A stretch of DNA of 64,000 nucleotides from Locusta migratoria (taxonomy: Eukaryota; Arthropoda; Insecta; Orthoptera; Acrididae). The stretch lies in contig CM048750.1 in the NCBI GenBank assembly GCA_026315105.1, positions 110,825,297 to 110,889,296 on the forward strand, read 5' to 3'. Below, piece by piece: positions 21,037-32,669 of the stretch. A program made the translations under genes and the position numbers. The notes beneath the pieces are model-generated. The model ran no database searches. It was not told the origin of the DNA and saw nothing but the letters and a program-made list of their open reading frames with translations. Position 1 is the first letter of the stretch, and every line of letters starts with the position of its first letter.

Positions 21037-21815
21037 GACTTTATAGAGTAGAGAGCCAAAGATTAGAGCCGAAGAGAAGAGAGTAGACCCGACGTGAAGA
21101 GAGTAAAGAGAAGAGAGAAGAGCAGAGTAGAAGAGAGTAGAGCAGAGTAGAATAGAGTAGAGCATAAGAGAGGAGATTAGAGCATAAGACAGGAGAGTAG
21201 AGCAGAAGAGCAGAGTAGAAGAGAGAATAGCAGAGTAGAAGAGAGAATAGCAGAGTAGAAGAGAGAATAGCAGAGTAGAAGAGAGAATAGCAGAGTAGAA
21301 GAGAGAATAGCAGAGTAGAAAAGAGTAGAGCAGAGTAGAAAAGAGTAGAGCAGAGTAGAAAAGAGTAGAGCAGAGTAGAAGAGAGTAGAGCAGAGTAGAA
21401 GAGAGTAGAGCAGAGTAGAAGAGAGTAGAGCTCAGGAGAAGAGAGTAGAGCTCAGGAGAAGAGAGTAGAGCAGAGTAGAAGAGAGTAGAGCTCAGGAGAA
21501 GAGAGTAGAGCTCAGGAGAAGAGAGTAGAGCAGAGTAGAAGAGAGTAGAGCTCAGGAGAAGAGAGTAGAGCTCAGGAGAAGAGAGTAGAGCAGAGTAGAA
21601 GAGAGTAGAGCTCAGGAGAAGAGAGTAGGGCTCAGGAGAAGAGAGTAGGGCTCAGGAGAAGAGAGTAGGGCTCAGGAGAAGAGAGTAGGGCTCAGGAGAA
21701 GAGAGTAGGGCTCAGGAGAAGAGAGTAGGGCTCAGGAGAAGAGAGTAGGGCTCAGGAGAAGAGAGTAGAGCTCAGGAGAAGAGAGTAGAGCTCAGGAGAA
21801 GAGCAGGAGAGAAGA
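21037..21815. repeat. 20-bp polypurine-biased minisatellite with higher-order structure
   Basis: From 21221 to 21800 there are 29 unit-length 20-mers in perfect register, preceded by about 180 bp of less regular related sequence. Each unit is a GAGAGTAGAG-type half plus a CAGAGTAGAA or CTCAGGAGAA half. Variants occur in blocks: five with GAGAGAATAG, three with AAGAGTAGAG, two standard, three 60-bp trimers (21421-21600), then seven with GAGAGTAGGG. No CRISPR-like spacers are present. Confidence 0.95.
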
Positions 21816-22009
21816 GAGGTGCCAAAGGAATTGTCTCCAGAATTAAGTTAGGAAATTAGAAGAGAGGTATTTGCAGAAGTAAAACTGTGAGGGCAGGTCG
21901 TATCATATCTGGATAACTCAGACATCAGACATTATGTCTGATTTTGGTTGCGGCCTGGCATGAAGTTTCAGTTGCAGTTAGCGGTCCCTCGATCTTTGCT
22001 GCCTCGGTC
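21816..22009. other. Flank of the minisatellite, no feature
   Basis: Decayed purine-rich edge, then ordinary DNA. Confidence 0.5.
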
Positions 22010-22270
22010 CTCTTTTGCAGGACGTGCAAAGCAGCGCCTAAACAAACAGAGGGCGGTAAAAAGCGGCGGCTGGGGCGCGGCTTATCTCGCCGCCGGAGCT
22101 GACCGCGGCTCGTAAAGCGGTTTATCCCCGCCGCCTGCCCTCGCCCGATACCGCTCGCCCCCAATTCCAGGCGCCTGCAGAAACACCGCTTCGCTCTTTG
22201 GTACGCTCGCACGATCCGGTTCCTTCCGCCGACACTAAACGGTACCCCGTGCCGAAGACCACGACTTCTG
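22010..22270. other. GC/CpG-rich island 4
   Basis: GC-rich with GATA-type words (GGCTTATCTCGCC near 22078, GGTTTATCCCCGCC near 22118). A 162-codon minus-strand frame crosses it but resembles nothing. Confidence 0.5.
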
Positions 22271-22660
22271 CGCGACGCAACCACGACACAACCTAAATAC
22301 TGTCCAACACTAACAGGGTGAGGCACTTTAAACTGTCTTTCGGAGTATTTGGAAACATACAAATCGGATAAAAAGAAGTTGCTATAAAAGTTGTTCACCT
22401 CCAAGAGGGACATCCATTAACATAAAGCTCGATTCTCTTGCACCAACCTGAGAGCGGGAGGGACTGAATTTAAAATCTGAAATAGGAAGCGCCAATTTTT
22501 TTATTGCAGATACGATTCTTCGTGAGAAAGTATGTAACGTTTGCAAATTTATTCATTTATTTCGTTTCATGATAGACTGCACTGTAATGAGTTGAAAATT
22601 GTTGAAAAACGGTAATATCTCAAATACATATCAGATTAGGATAAATCATAATATAGTTTT
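22271..22660. other. No feature recognised
   Basis: AT-rich. Confidence 0.5.
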
Positions 22661-22673
22661 TGATAATGACACT

Positions 22674-23182
22674 TTTTTTGTTTTAGGGCACAAAATTACA
22701 GAGGTCATAAGCGCCCATGTCCGTGCTTATTAAGAACAAGAACTAAATGGAGACAGAGATAAAAAGGCGATACAATTATGCTACGAGAACAGGTAAAGAA
22801 ACAAGGACACAACAGAATTCCTCAAGCGAAGGATTTTAAACTTCATTTGCCATATTGGTACAATGTATAGAAATTAAAATGCAATCAACAGAACGTCTTT
22901 AGTTCGCTAAAACGTCAGACAGTTCTGACGATAAACACAGGCTCTGTCGTACTCGATTAAAAAACGGGCGCCGGGCCAGAAGGTAGCGTACAGTCAACGG
23001 TTCGGAACAGTAACCACACAGTGGAGTAGGGTCGCCACTTAATACGTGATGGTGGCTGAACCGACAGTGGCCTGTGTGCAGCCGGTGAGAATGACCATGC
23101 GGCGATATGTCAACCAGGCAATATGGAGTGGCTTAATATCCCTAAGTTTATTTCCTTGAAGGTAAGACCAATGCGCATGCCA
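22674..23182 (-). mobile_element. LINE-I, 5'-truncated, with 13-bp target duplication
   Basis: The minus strand reads HRLHTGHCRFSHHHVLSGD, then PTPLCGYCSEPLTVRYLLARRP. This corresponds to the LTRLRIGHxxLTH...CxxCGxxLTVxHxLxxC zinc-knuckle end of RNase H-bearing LINEs (I/R1-like). The antisense A-tail is the T-run at 22674. TGATAATGACACT at 22661-22673 and 23183-23195 fixes the insertion boundaries. Confidence 0.8.
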
Positions 23183-23195
23183 TGATAATGACACT

Positions 23196-23568
23196 GTCTA
23201 CCCTTGCCCAATGCATTCTCACATAACCTATAGAGTTACCCAGGAACATGTCGTAGACGAAGTAGTGTTATGTGTTCCCTTCGGGGTGCTTAATTTTGAT
23301 GAGTCCCCTTGTCTCTCATGATCTCAGGGTACTAGGAAATCTACGTCGTAGCAAACATGGATCTCCAAAATTTACTAATTCTACCAGTGTAAAAATACTA
23401 TATCTGCTTGGTTAGTCTGATATTCGCATTGTGCCAGCCAGAGGGTTCGTCGAACCAGTTTCAGACTATATCTCTACCGGCCCAACATATATCTTTCCGT
23501 TGTAGATCTGATTTCTCTTATTTTGTTCTGACTGTGTCTACCTCATAGGTGGGTGCCAACAAAAATGT
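23196..23568. other. No feature recognised
   Basis: AT-rich. Confidence 0.5.
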
Positions 23569-23830
23569 TCAAATCCGGAGGAGAAAGTTATTGAAAGACA
23601 TTTGGTAAATAGATCTCGCCACAACGAATAACGCCTTTCTCTTAATAATTTCCACAGCAACTCCTACATCATTTCCGCGGTACTCTCTCCCTACAATCGT
23701 GGTAACACAAAATGAGCTGCCCTTCTCTGAACTTTTCTTATGTCCTCCGTGAATTCCACTTTGTGAGGATCCCAAAATGCGCAGTAAATTAACAAGAGGA
23801 CGGACAGTGCATATTTGTTTCAATGAGCAA
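23569..23830 (-). mobile_element. LINE-C (CR1/L2-like) C-terminal relic
   Basis: The minus strand reads YCAFWDPHKVEFTEDIRKVQ, then RRAAHFVLPRL, GESTAEMM and, after a frameshift, LFTKCLSITF. This follows the order LEYCxxVWDP...IExVQRRAAxF of the RT thumb region of CR1/L2-type elements. In-frame stops and shifts make it a pseudogene. Confidence 0.7.
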
Positions 23831-24984
23831 TATTACGAGAAATATCAGCTTGGGAACAATTTCCTTCAGCATTTGGTGGATACATATTAAATTTTTATAT
23901 CATGTGATGCTCAAAATTAATGGATAGGTATTTCTTCAGTTTGTCTCGTCTTCGAGTCTGCTGAAAGGATAAGACAAAGTTAACTATCATTAGCCAACAC
24001 TCAAGTTCGCTATGAAGCGGGAAAACGCAAGAGGCACAGTAACTGAAGAGGCACCCGGAAAAATAAAATTTCATAGGAAACATTTAGCTCTTGGCATTTC
24101 GATCAGTAACACGAACTTCGCCAGCCATAAAACAATGAACAATGTACCACTTTCTACATTCAAGTAAGTGTACAAACGGGATTAACACCAACTGTGCGAT
24201 CTTGAAAAATCAACTTATGTCGCTGTACCGTCAACGTATGTCGTTGTACCGGTACGCGTTGAGCTACCCACTATATTGTAGAAGAGTCACAAATTTCATC
24301 ACAAAGTAGAATGAGCATATAAAAGTACTGATCGGTGTTCAGTACTGTGAAAAACAATTTAAAATCCGTAACATTCGTCTTGAAGCACAACACTTCTGTT
24401 CAAACACTCCTCAAGCCCCTTCCTACCAAAATGCTCATCTGTAAAGAGCAACGTTTTTTATCTGTACCTTCCAGTAGCGAACAAATCCTGCACACGCACG
24501 GTCAAGCGACGCACTGATGTTGGAGTAGATTATATAAGTTCCACGTTTTCCTGATCTCCTAATGGAACTTCGTGCGTGCATCTCTCGTGCATAAGGTTCA
24601 GTTCCTGGTATTGAATGTCTGCTGATAGCGACGCTATCAGAAGCAGACTAAATGACATACTTCTGACAAGGTCGGCAAACATATCAGCTGTGCCACTTTT
24701 TTAAGGCGCACCGCAATACCAGTAATATGTACTAACTTCCGATACATAAACACAAGACATAGAGTAAGAAAACTACGACCCCAAACGTTCTTCCTCTTTG
24801 TCTCCCTCTCAAAGTGAAGACCACACTTTCAACAATGAATATAAATGAACACTTTATACTAGAAATTGAAGGAAATTCAAACTGTTTGCACGTATCAATT
24901 ACACGCACGAATTCCCATCTACAATACAAAGAAGGTTACTATTCCATTTCCATAGCGTGGCCTCTGCCTTCGTATAAAATCCGC
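23831..24984. other. No gene recognised
   Basis: AT-rich; short frames without homology. Confidence 0.5.
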
Positions 24985-25007
24985 CTTTTTTTTTTTTTTT
25001 TTTTTTT
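24985..25007. repeat. Poly-T run
   Basis: About 23 T. Confidence 0.95.
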
Positions 25008-26165
25008 CAGCAGACCACCGTATTGTATTAAAACCACAGAAACTTCCGGCCTAGTCACATTAATAATTAAAAAATCAAAAGCACCTGAAATTAGCGAAAT
25101 CCGTATCGCGCAATTAATGCTACGAGGTAGAGCAGTATTCTAATCCGAAAGAGTTCCACTGCAAGTTTAAAGACTTCTGTGGAAAGATCTAATTCGCTGG
25201 GAAATGAACGGGAGTTCACTTATGCATATGAAATAAAGTTTTCTTCAACCAGACGGGTACAATTTGTCTATCGCAACTCAATGTTACTGTAAATGTGGTC
25301 TTCATTTCTAAGACATTTTCAATGTGCTGTACTATCTGGTGCCTGTGTCTTCAACTTACTTTCGTTAGTGAATGGCTGTATATTTTATAAGCAGCGGAAT
25401 GAGTGCTTATTGAGAACTCAGTAACAGATAACATAAATCTTACCAGCCATTGAATAAGTATCTACGAAGTATGTGCAATTACTCATAAATGATTATACAG
25501 GTAAGTTAGACAATTTAGATTAGTAGACAGAGAGCAAGCTTCTTGTCAGTCTCGCGATAGAAGGGTCTTTACCTTTGGTTTAGTTCTTACAAGTCACGAA
25601 ATAATAACGGCCAACAATGTTAGAATTACTTAAGTACTTGAAGGGGAAGCAGCTCGGGGGCGCAACCCTTTACCTATTTCTTCTTGACAACATTGATGAT
25701 AGCCATCGTCGTGGTCGCTACAGAAATAAAAATAAATTATGTATATCAGGTCCGCGAACCGGAATATCGACAGCTTTCGGCGATTATAAAGTGAATCGCC
25801 ATATTGAGGTCAGTACACGTGGGATGAAGATCATAATTCAGATTGTTTGTGCCGAGGGACTGTAGCGAATGACAACACGTACAAGCACCAGCGGACGTGG
25901 TAAAACAGACATTCTATTTTTAAGAGTTTGCAGCGATACAAGAGATGATGGCAGAAATAGAACATAAAAATGAAAACTGGGAAAATCACGGAAATTATTT
26001 CGAAGTGAAATTATTCCGTTTACACCTAATATAAATTGTACAAAGGCAAAGCAGGTTAAGTTCTACTTTGTGGCTCTAAATCAGCGAACTGGGTCCGATC
26101 GACCGCCACGTCATCCTCTGCCAATGGCATCATTAGATGCAGTATGTAGTCGTAGTCAGGTCTCT
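25008..26165. other. No gene recognised
   Basis: AT-rich; an 82-codon and a 109-codon frame cross parts of it with no resemblance to known proteins. Confidence 0.5.
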
Positions 26166-26169
26166 TGAC

Positions 26170-26262
26170 TTCGAAAAATCGCTGGGAGTAGCGGGAATCA
26201 AAACCGGATCCTCCGAATGGCTGTCAGCCGCGCTGACCGCTCGGCTAGAGACGCGGTAAATG
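26170..26262 (-). mobile_element. tRNA-like relic (SINE head or tRNA pseudogene)
   Basis: The minus strand reads CCGCGTCTCTAGCCGAGCGG, a good box A context, and 45 bases later CCGGTTTTGATTCCCGC, a box B with one change. The arms do not form a clean cloverleaf and no SINE body follows. Confidence 0.45.
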
Positions 26263-26410
26263 TAAGTTTTAACGAGTATTCTCTGTGGACATTTGTCAGA
26301 TGTATAGACTTCCATGAATGTGAATCGAAGAGGATAAGAACTGCCGAAGGAGACCAATACTTGAGTACTGTAAGCAGTTTCAAAAAGATACAGATTACTG
26401 ACTTTATTGA

Positions 26411-26478
26411 GACATGAAGAGGCTAGCGAAGGATAGACTAGCGTGGACAGTCTTGGGACTGAAGAACAACAATCACAG
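26411..26478 (+). mobile_element. LINE-R 3'-terminal relic
   Basis: Reads MKRLAKDRLAWT, then GACTGAAGAACAACAATC, matching MKRLAQDRVxWR and the CTGAAGACCACAACAAC end of LINE-R. Confidence 0.65.
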
Positions 26479-26559
26479 CACCAGCACCATAGACTACTTG
26501 GTAGTCAGGGCAGCCGCACGTGTGGTAGTACATATTTCGAAGGAAACTCAACAGACGAA

Positions 26560-26990
26560 AGAAGGAAGCTTAGGATTTTACCGTGCCTTCGATAGCGAGA
26601 TCATTTGAGACGGAGCACAAGATCTGTTTTTGGTTAAGGATGTTCAAAATGTTCAAATGTTAGTAGAGCTTATGGAACTTCACTATGGGCTCATCAGTCC
26701 CTAAACTTACAAACTACTCATGAACTAGGTAATACTAAGGACGGCATAAATATCCATGCCCGAGAGGGGATTCGAACCCCCGACCGTATTGGCCGTGCAG
26801 ACCGTCACTGGTGCGCCGCAGACCGCTTGGCCACCGCGACCGGCGGTTAAGGATGGGGATGAAATCAGTCATGTCGTTAGAAAGGAACCATCTCTGCATT
26901 CGCCAGGTGCGATTTAGAAAAATCGTGGAAAACCTGAATCTGGATGAGGGACATGGATTTACCACTGCGATATCGCGCTGGATCCTCAAC
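26560..26990 (-). mobile_element. SINE-C, diverged, split by SINE-A
   Basis: GAAGGAAGCTTAGGATTTTA at the left, split within GGTTAAGGATG, resuming with GGGGATGAAATC, GAAAGGAACCATCTC and GATTTAGAAAAATCG. The tRNA-head end is decayed (GATTTACCACTGCGATATCG). Confidence 0.8.
26643..26844 (-). mobile_element. SINE-A nested in SINE-C
   Basis: Full-length antisense copy, flanked by GGTTAAGGATG at 26632-26642 and 26845-26855. Confidence 0.93.
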
Positions 26991-27438
26991 TAACGTCTGC
27001 CACAATACCAATTTTTATCCATTGACGACCGATTTCCTAGCCTAGAGCACCATCATCGGGTACATATTATAGTTAAGGCTTGGTTCACACAAGGACACAG
27101 GACTTGTGCCCAACCGTCAAGAGATTAGAGTAGTGGGACGGATCGTTAACAAATAATTATTTGAGCGACAAATGTGACTGATCCTAATTTAAACAACCAG
27201 CATCAAACACCAGTCACATTGCACATATTGCACATTTACCGCAACTCTCAATCTGATAAACATTTTACCACAAATTCATTTGTAGCTGCTTGTATATATA
27301 GTGTTATATATGTTGGTAATTCGTCCTAGAAATTATAAATTGCAGAGTGCTAGTAAATCATTCCGAAATTTAGCTTCATTGATTTACTCCTAAACATGGG
27401 CGTTAGTATCCCTCCTTTGCATTTAAAAATAGTCAAAA
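26991..27438. other. No feature recognised
   Basis: AT-rich. Confidence 0.5.
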
Positions 27439-27624
27439 TTTTCAAATGTTTGTAAATCTATCGGACCAAACTGCGTGGTCATCAGTCCATAGCTTACAAA
27501 CTACTTAAACGTAGGTAAACTAAGCTAAGGATGAACACACACACCCATGCCCCTGGGAGGACTGGAACCTCCACGGCGAGCAACCGCGCGCTCCGCACCG
27601 TGACGCTTTAGACCGCTCGACTAG
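27439..27624 (-). mobile_element. SINE-B, slightly 5'-truncated
   Basis: TTTTCAAATGTTTGTAAATC, ACTGCGTGGTCATCAGTCC, ACTGGAACCTCC (box B with one change) and GACCGCTCGACTAG. AAAATAGTCAA and AAAAGTAGTCAA flank it approximately. Confidence 0.88.
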
Positions 27625-28124
27625 TAAAAGTAGTCAATCACATACTACTGTTGCAGTATGAGTTACTATCTGGAGAGATGAGAGGCATAATAGTGACATT
27701 TATTACATCGTGTACATCATGGAAGCACTATATAGCTGACGAGCTATGAACTTTTTGTTGCTAGTAGTGCATAATAATTTTAAGAAATATTTTTCTCAGT
27801 ATATACACACTGTACATTGATCGTGGTACTTTTTATAGCTTCAAATAAAAAGTCATGTATTAAAGGGTTAATACCGGCACAGACAAGCCCTGTGCCATTG
27901 TGAGAACCAGTTTTTAGCTGTCTTGTGTACCTTATGACGTGGTTCTAGGACATCACGAAACCAGTAGTGACTGGATACTGTGACAGATGTCGGCGGATTT
28001 TCCTTTGAAATATGAACAACGACCGGAATAGTAGCCCGAAAAGATTACATCGGCAGTATAAGCCGGTGTTTTATTATTAATTTTCATCGTGCTAGCGCTC
28101 TTTGTGTGGAATAATAATGCAGAG
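27625..28124. other. No feature recognised
   Basis: AT-rich. Confidence 0.5.
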
Positions 28125-28430
28125 CCTGGAACGGAGCACAGCGGCCACTGGACGGCGCGGCGGCAGAACGGGGCGGCACGGCCGGTAGCGCGGGCGCGGG
28201 CGGGTGGGGGCGTCGCGATCGAGATTAATCAGACAATGGGGCGGCGATAAACAGCTGGCGGCGTAATTACTGCGCCATTAGCGGCCAGGCCGCCCCCGCG
28301 GCGTGGGAGGAAAAAGGCCGCCGCATCCATCACTGTGCGGCCCGCCGCTGCCGCCGACCTCTCGGCGCGGCTGCGCTACCGATCAACGGCTGACAGCCGC
28401 CAGTAATCGATACCCTGCAATATAAAATCT
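28125..28430. other. GC/CpG-rich island 5
   Basis: A sharply bounded GC-rich block. It holds a cluster of AT-rich cores in about 60 bp: GAGATTAATCAG (28221), GCGATAAACAG (28244), GCGTAATTACTGCG (28261) and GCCATTAGCGG (28274). No coding similarity. Confidence 0.6.
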
Positions 28431-28641
28431 GATTCTCGGGCGCCCCAGCCGTCTTTTTATCTGTCACTTTTCATTTATTTCGCTTCCTGCAATGTTGTTG
28501 CTGTAAAAAGGGCCGAGTTTCGGCGTGGTTCGTAATCCACGTTAAACTCTTAAGCCCCTCTGTAACTGGCTGGGTAGCTCAGTTCAATGGTCGGATAAAG
28601 GCAACTGCATATTACTCTCAACAGGAGTATACCTAGCAAAG

Positions 28642-28842
28642 CCGCGGTGGAGTAGCCGAGCGGTCTAAGGCGTCTCGCTGCGGACCGCGCGGTTGCTCGC
28701 CGTGGAGGTTCGAATCCTCCCTGGGGCATGGGTGTGTGTGTTTGTCCTTAGGATAGTTTACCTAGGTTTAAGTAGTTTGTAAGCTACGGACTGACGATCA
28801 CGTAGTTTGGTTCGATATATTTACAAACATTTGAACATTTTG
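28642..28842 (+). mobile_element. SINE-B inserted at the edge of a tandem array
   Basis: Full-length sense copy. ATACCTAGCAAAG at 28629-28641 and 28843-28855 is a perfect 13-bp duplication. The target is the start of the 350-bp repeat unit. Confidence 0.93.
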
Positions 28843-28848
28843 ATACCT

Positions 28849-29889
28849 AGCAAAGAACTGTGGCGTTCTAACCAATCGTCTGATTATTGACTGCTTACAG
28901 GATTAACAAGTATGTCATTATATACACTTCGCATAATCAAGAGAGGATTTAGAATGCTGCCATAATGTACTCGTTAAGAGTTTAATTCTTATATTAACCC
29001 AGATAGGTCTGACGTCGTTCCAGATGGATGCAAACGGAAACTTACTTTTTCATTCTTGTATTTAAGAATTTGTGCACAGTGTCGTATTTTATTTCTTCAA
29101 ATAAGCTGCTTCCATTGCAGATCAGTTTTAGCTTGTATTGTTGATAGCAAAGTGGTTGGTTACGGCTGTAAAGTTGAGATTAATACAAGAGCATAACTAG
29201 CAAAGAACTGTGGTGTTCTAACCAATCGTCTGATTATTGACTGCTTACAGGATTAACAAAAAATGTCATTATAAACATTTCGCGTATTCACTGAGAGGAT
29301 TTAGAATGCTGCAATAATGTAATCGTCAAGAGTTTAACTCTTATATTAACCCAGATAGGTGTGACGTCGTCCCTGGTGGATGCGAACGGAAACTTACTTT
29401 TTCATTCTTGTATTTAAGAATTTGTGCACAATGCCGTATTTTATTTCTTCAAATAAGCTGCTTCCATTGCAGATCAGTTTTAGCTTGTATTGTTGATAGC
29501 AAAGTGGTTGGTTACGGCTGTAAAGTTGAGGTTAATACAGGAGCATACCTAGCAAAGACCTGTGGTGTTCTAACCAATCGTCTGATTATTGACTGCCTAC
29601 AGGATTAACAGAAATGTCATTATAAACATTTCGCGTAATCACTGAGAGAATTTAGAATGCTGCAATAATGTACTCGTCAAGACTTTAACTCATATTAACC
29701 CAGATAGGTCTGACGTCGTTCCAGATGGATGCGAACGGAAATTTATTTTTTCATTCTTGTATTTAAGAATTTGTGCACAGTGTCGTATTTTGTTTCTTTA
29801 AATAGCGTGCTTCCATTGCAGATCAGTTTTAGCTTGTATTGTTGATAGGAAAGTGGTTGGTTACGGCTGTGAAGTTGAGGTTAATACAG
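28849..29889. repeat. 350-bp tandem repeat, three copies
   Basis: Unit starts (AGCAAAG) lie at 28849, 29199 and 29551, so periods are 350 and 352 bp. All copies share GATTATTGACTGC, TAACCCAGATAGGT, TGACGTCGT and TTGCAGATCAGTTTTAGC. The end of a preceding unit (CAGGAGTATACCTAGC) is seen left of the SINE-B, so the array once began further left. A short plus-strand frame in the array is not conserved in all copies and is probably not coding. Confidence 0.93.
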
Positions 29890-29918
29890 ATGATACTGAA
29901 GATTTTCTCATAGTTGGG

Positions 29919-29977
29919 GCCGGCCGCGGTGGCCAAGCGGTCTGCGGAGCGCCAGTCACGGTCTGCACGACCACTAC

Positions 29978-30009
<32 letters not shown>
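29919..30009 (+). mobile_element. SINE-A head truncated into (GT)n
   Basis: GGCCGGCCGCGGTGGCCAAG and CCAGTCACGGTCTGCACG are clear. At CACTACGG the sequence turns into about 14 GT units; box B and the body are missing. Confidence 0.75.
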
Positions 30010-30519
30010 CGCTGACGTGAGAACGTACCTCTGCAGGCAGCGTATCACTGAGAACTGACTTCCACAGAGAAACATAAAACAGCAATATCACAAGTGTTTC
30101 AAATATATATTTTCTTCTTCTTCTAATTTGTAGCAGTTATTCTTCGACAGTGTTTTTCGTTCTGAGGGAGACATAAGATACAGGCAAAACTTTCTCGCTA
30201 AAAGATACAACTGAACCGCAGATTCATTTAACGTATGGCTACACCATGAAAGTATTTACACCCGTCTGAAATTAGAAGATAATAACCAGGCAATGAATGT
30301 AATCCATTGATTCCTCCGGCTCCACTAGGAATTCATTGGATAACCAGTGAAAAACTCTCAGTAGGTATTTTTGAATTACATTTTCTCGGGGAAGTTATTT
30401 TCTTCCACTTTTAAAAGCGTCAGCATATTTTCCATGTTCATTGCGATTCAGTTAAGATCCGACCACATCTTGTGTGTTAGTTCACAGCAAGTAGCTTCGT
30501 AGATATTAACATCTTCAGG
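30010..30519. other. No feature recognised
   Basis: AT-rich. Confidence 0.5.
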
Positions 30520-30576
30520 CGGTGGTGGTGATGGTGGTAGTGCTGGTAGTGGTGGTAGTAGTAGTAGTAGTAGTAA
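30520..30576. repeat. GGT/AGT trinucleotide repeat
   Basis: Imperfect GGT units grading into seven AGT units. Confidence 0.9.
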
Positions 30577-31180
30577 TTTGTCATGTGTCCACTGTCCTAA
30601 GAAAGTTACAGTTTCCAGAGATGGGCGACAAAGACCTAATGATGCGAATGTCTGAGCGAACTGGGCAGTGAGGATTATTCTGTAGCTGTATTTACTCCCG
30701 GATAAGTACACTTTCCAGGCACAGAGAAGATAGAGGAATAAGAATTACTCTTCACCATGCAAAGTAAGATAGACCTTTATGTAAATAACACAGTTAATAG
30801 CGATCTACTTTGCGGTAAGAATGGTTGTCATATAACACCATCTAAATGATAGCGAACGCTCAACTTTTTAACAAGGCGCCACTTTCCTTTAGAAGAATTT
30901 ATACTTCGGCTCCAAAATCTTACATGACGATAGCATTCTTTACATATCATGTGTTGACATGTCTGCCCCTAAATCGATAATTTTATTATGCTTTTTATCA
31001 TTAAACATGCTTATTATAATGTTGAGTGAAGGCTGATTAAAACTAAGCGAGATCCATATGGTCCTAATTTTGCCAAGCAAAATAAATGTATAAATAAATA
31101 CATACATAAATAATGGTAATTACTCCAATATCTCCTCCATGCCTTAAAAATTTTTCATTAACGCAATCGACCATCTAATC
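30577..31180. other. No feature recognised
   Basis: AT-rich. Confidence 0.5.
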
Positions 31181-31258
31181 ATTCAAATGTTTGTAAACCT
31201 ATTGGAGCGAACTATTATTGTCATGAGACCCTAGACTTATATATTATTTGAACTATAT

Positions 31259-31343
<85 letters not shown>

Positions 31344-31372
31344 GCACGCACGCCCGATCCACCGCGGTATGT
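31181..31372 (-). mobile_element. SINE-B remnant whose middle is a (TC)n(CA)n microsatellite
   Basis: ATTCAAATGTTTGTAAACC at the left and CCACCGCGG at the right are the two ends of an antisense SINE-B. Between them lie about 24 TC units, about 17 CA units and a GCAC run in place of the linker and head. Confidence 0.65.
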
Positions 31373-32203
31373 AACAATTCCCGTACCTTGCGGCATTTCG
31401 TCCTGCACTTTCTGACATGGTTTTCTGCGACTGTAACTTGCCAACAGTTCGGTGTATTTGATAGCAGCAACATGCACTGTGAAAATATATATATTATTAT
31501 TTTGAGAAAATCGGTATTTGAAGAATACATTTCTCAATTGTTGATTGGTACTCCACAAGTGGAAGTACTACATACCTACTCTTTGTGTAATCACCGTTGT
31601 TAACCGATCGTCAAAAAGCAATGTTAAAATATGAATAGAACCACTGGGGCAAATTTAAAATTTACTAACATATTTCGTACGACCTCACCAATGTTGCCGA
31701 CTGAGGACCCGAACTCAGTTCGTAGGCCACGGTAGATGGGTTGAAGTCGTGACGATTATCTGTAATGCATACCGAGCCTGCATGTCGAGGTCAGGAACCT
31801 AATTACGGAGGCTACCGCACCATCCTTGGCTTACATTCAGGAGGCCAGTTGAAGAAAGCCAACACAAAACTCTTCCTATCACCCAGAAACTACAAAAACC
31901 TGAAGTGAACTACGACGTGGCCCTTCTTATTCACTAGCTACGACGTATGTTCTGTCATAGATCAGTTTCATTATCCAAGAATACAGATAAATTCTATCGC
32001 ACTTACACTGATCGCACATATTTAATTTGGAATTATGTTTTAATAGTCTAAATGAAATGACTACAAAAACAACCACTACCACTAATATTACGGTATTCTT
32101 AAGTAAATTCGAAACTTTAATTATATTTAGCCTAATAGGACAATAATACCTGTATATTATTCTATAGCCAGTCGAATGTCCCACATACACTTCATTTCTT
32201 AAT
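31373..32203. other. No feature recognised
   Basis: AT-rich. Confidence 0.5.
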
Positions 32204-32212
32204 ACGATTCAG

Positions 32213-32423
32213 TAAAAAATGTTCAAATGTTGGTAAATCTAAGAGACTTAACTATGTTTGTCATCAGTCCCTAGGCTTACAAACTACGTACACTAACTTA
32301 AAGTAACTTATGCTAAGGACAACACAAACACCCATGCCCTAGGAAAGACTCGAACCGCAGAGGGCGAACGGCCGCGCGCACCTCATCAGGGCGTCTGAGT
32401 GCGCACGGCTATTCTGCCGCGGC
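32213..32423 (-). mobile_element. SINE-D-like copy with target duplication
   Basis: ATGTTCAAATGTTGGTAAATC, GTCATCAGTCCCTAGGC, ACTCGAACCGCAG and a variable-arm-rich head ending GGCTATTCTGCCGCGGC. ACGATTCAG at 32204-32212 and 32424-32432 flanks it. Confidence 0.85.
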
Positions 32424-32602
32424 ACGATTCAGAGTAAAAGTTAGTTTAAAAAAGTCTGCAAGTATAGGGACCTAAGACCGGGTTGTTTGGGCCCTTGGTT
32501 AGGCGAACTTGGAACGTAATAACAACCCGAGGAGAGACTATTTAAATTTCCCCAAATGGCGTGATGTTGAATTTATTATATGTAATTTATAATGCGCGTT
32601 TG

Positions 32603-32606
<4 letters not shown>

Positions 32607-32667
<61 letters not shown>
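32607..32667. repeat. (CA)n microsatellite
   Basis: About 30 units. Confidence 0.97.

Positions 32668-32669
<2 letters not shown>

Noticed and set aside
21037..21815. CRISPR-like regular array
   Set aside because: Units are contiguous 20-mers with no unique spacers, in a eukaryotic genome.
29408..29608. 66-codon frame in the 350-bp tandem repeat
   Set aside because: Not kept open in the other copies, no homology.
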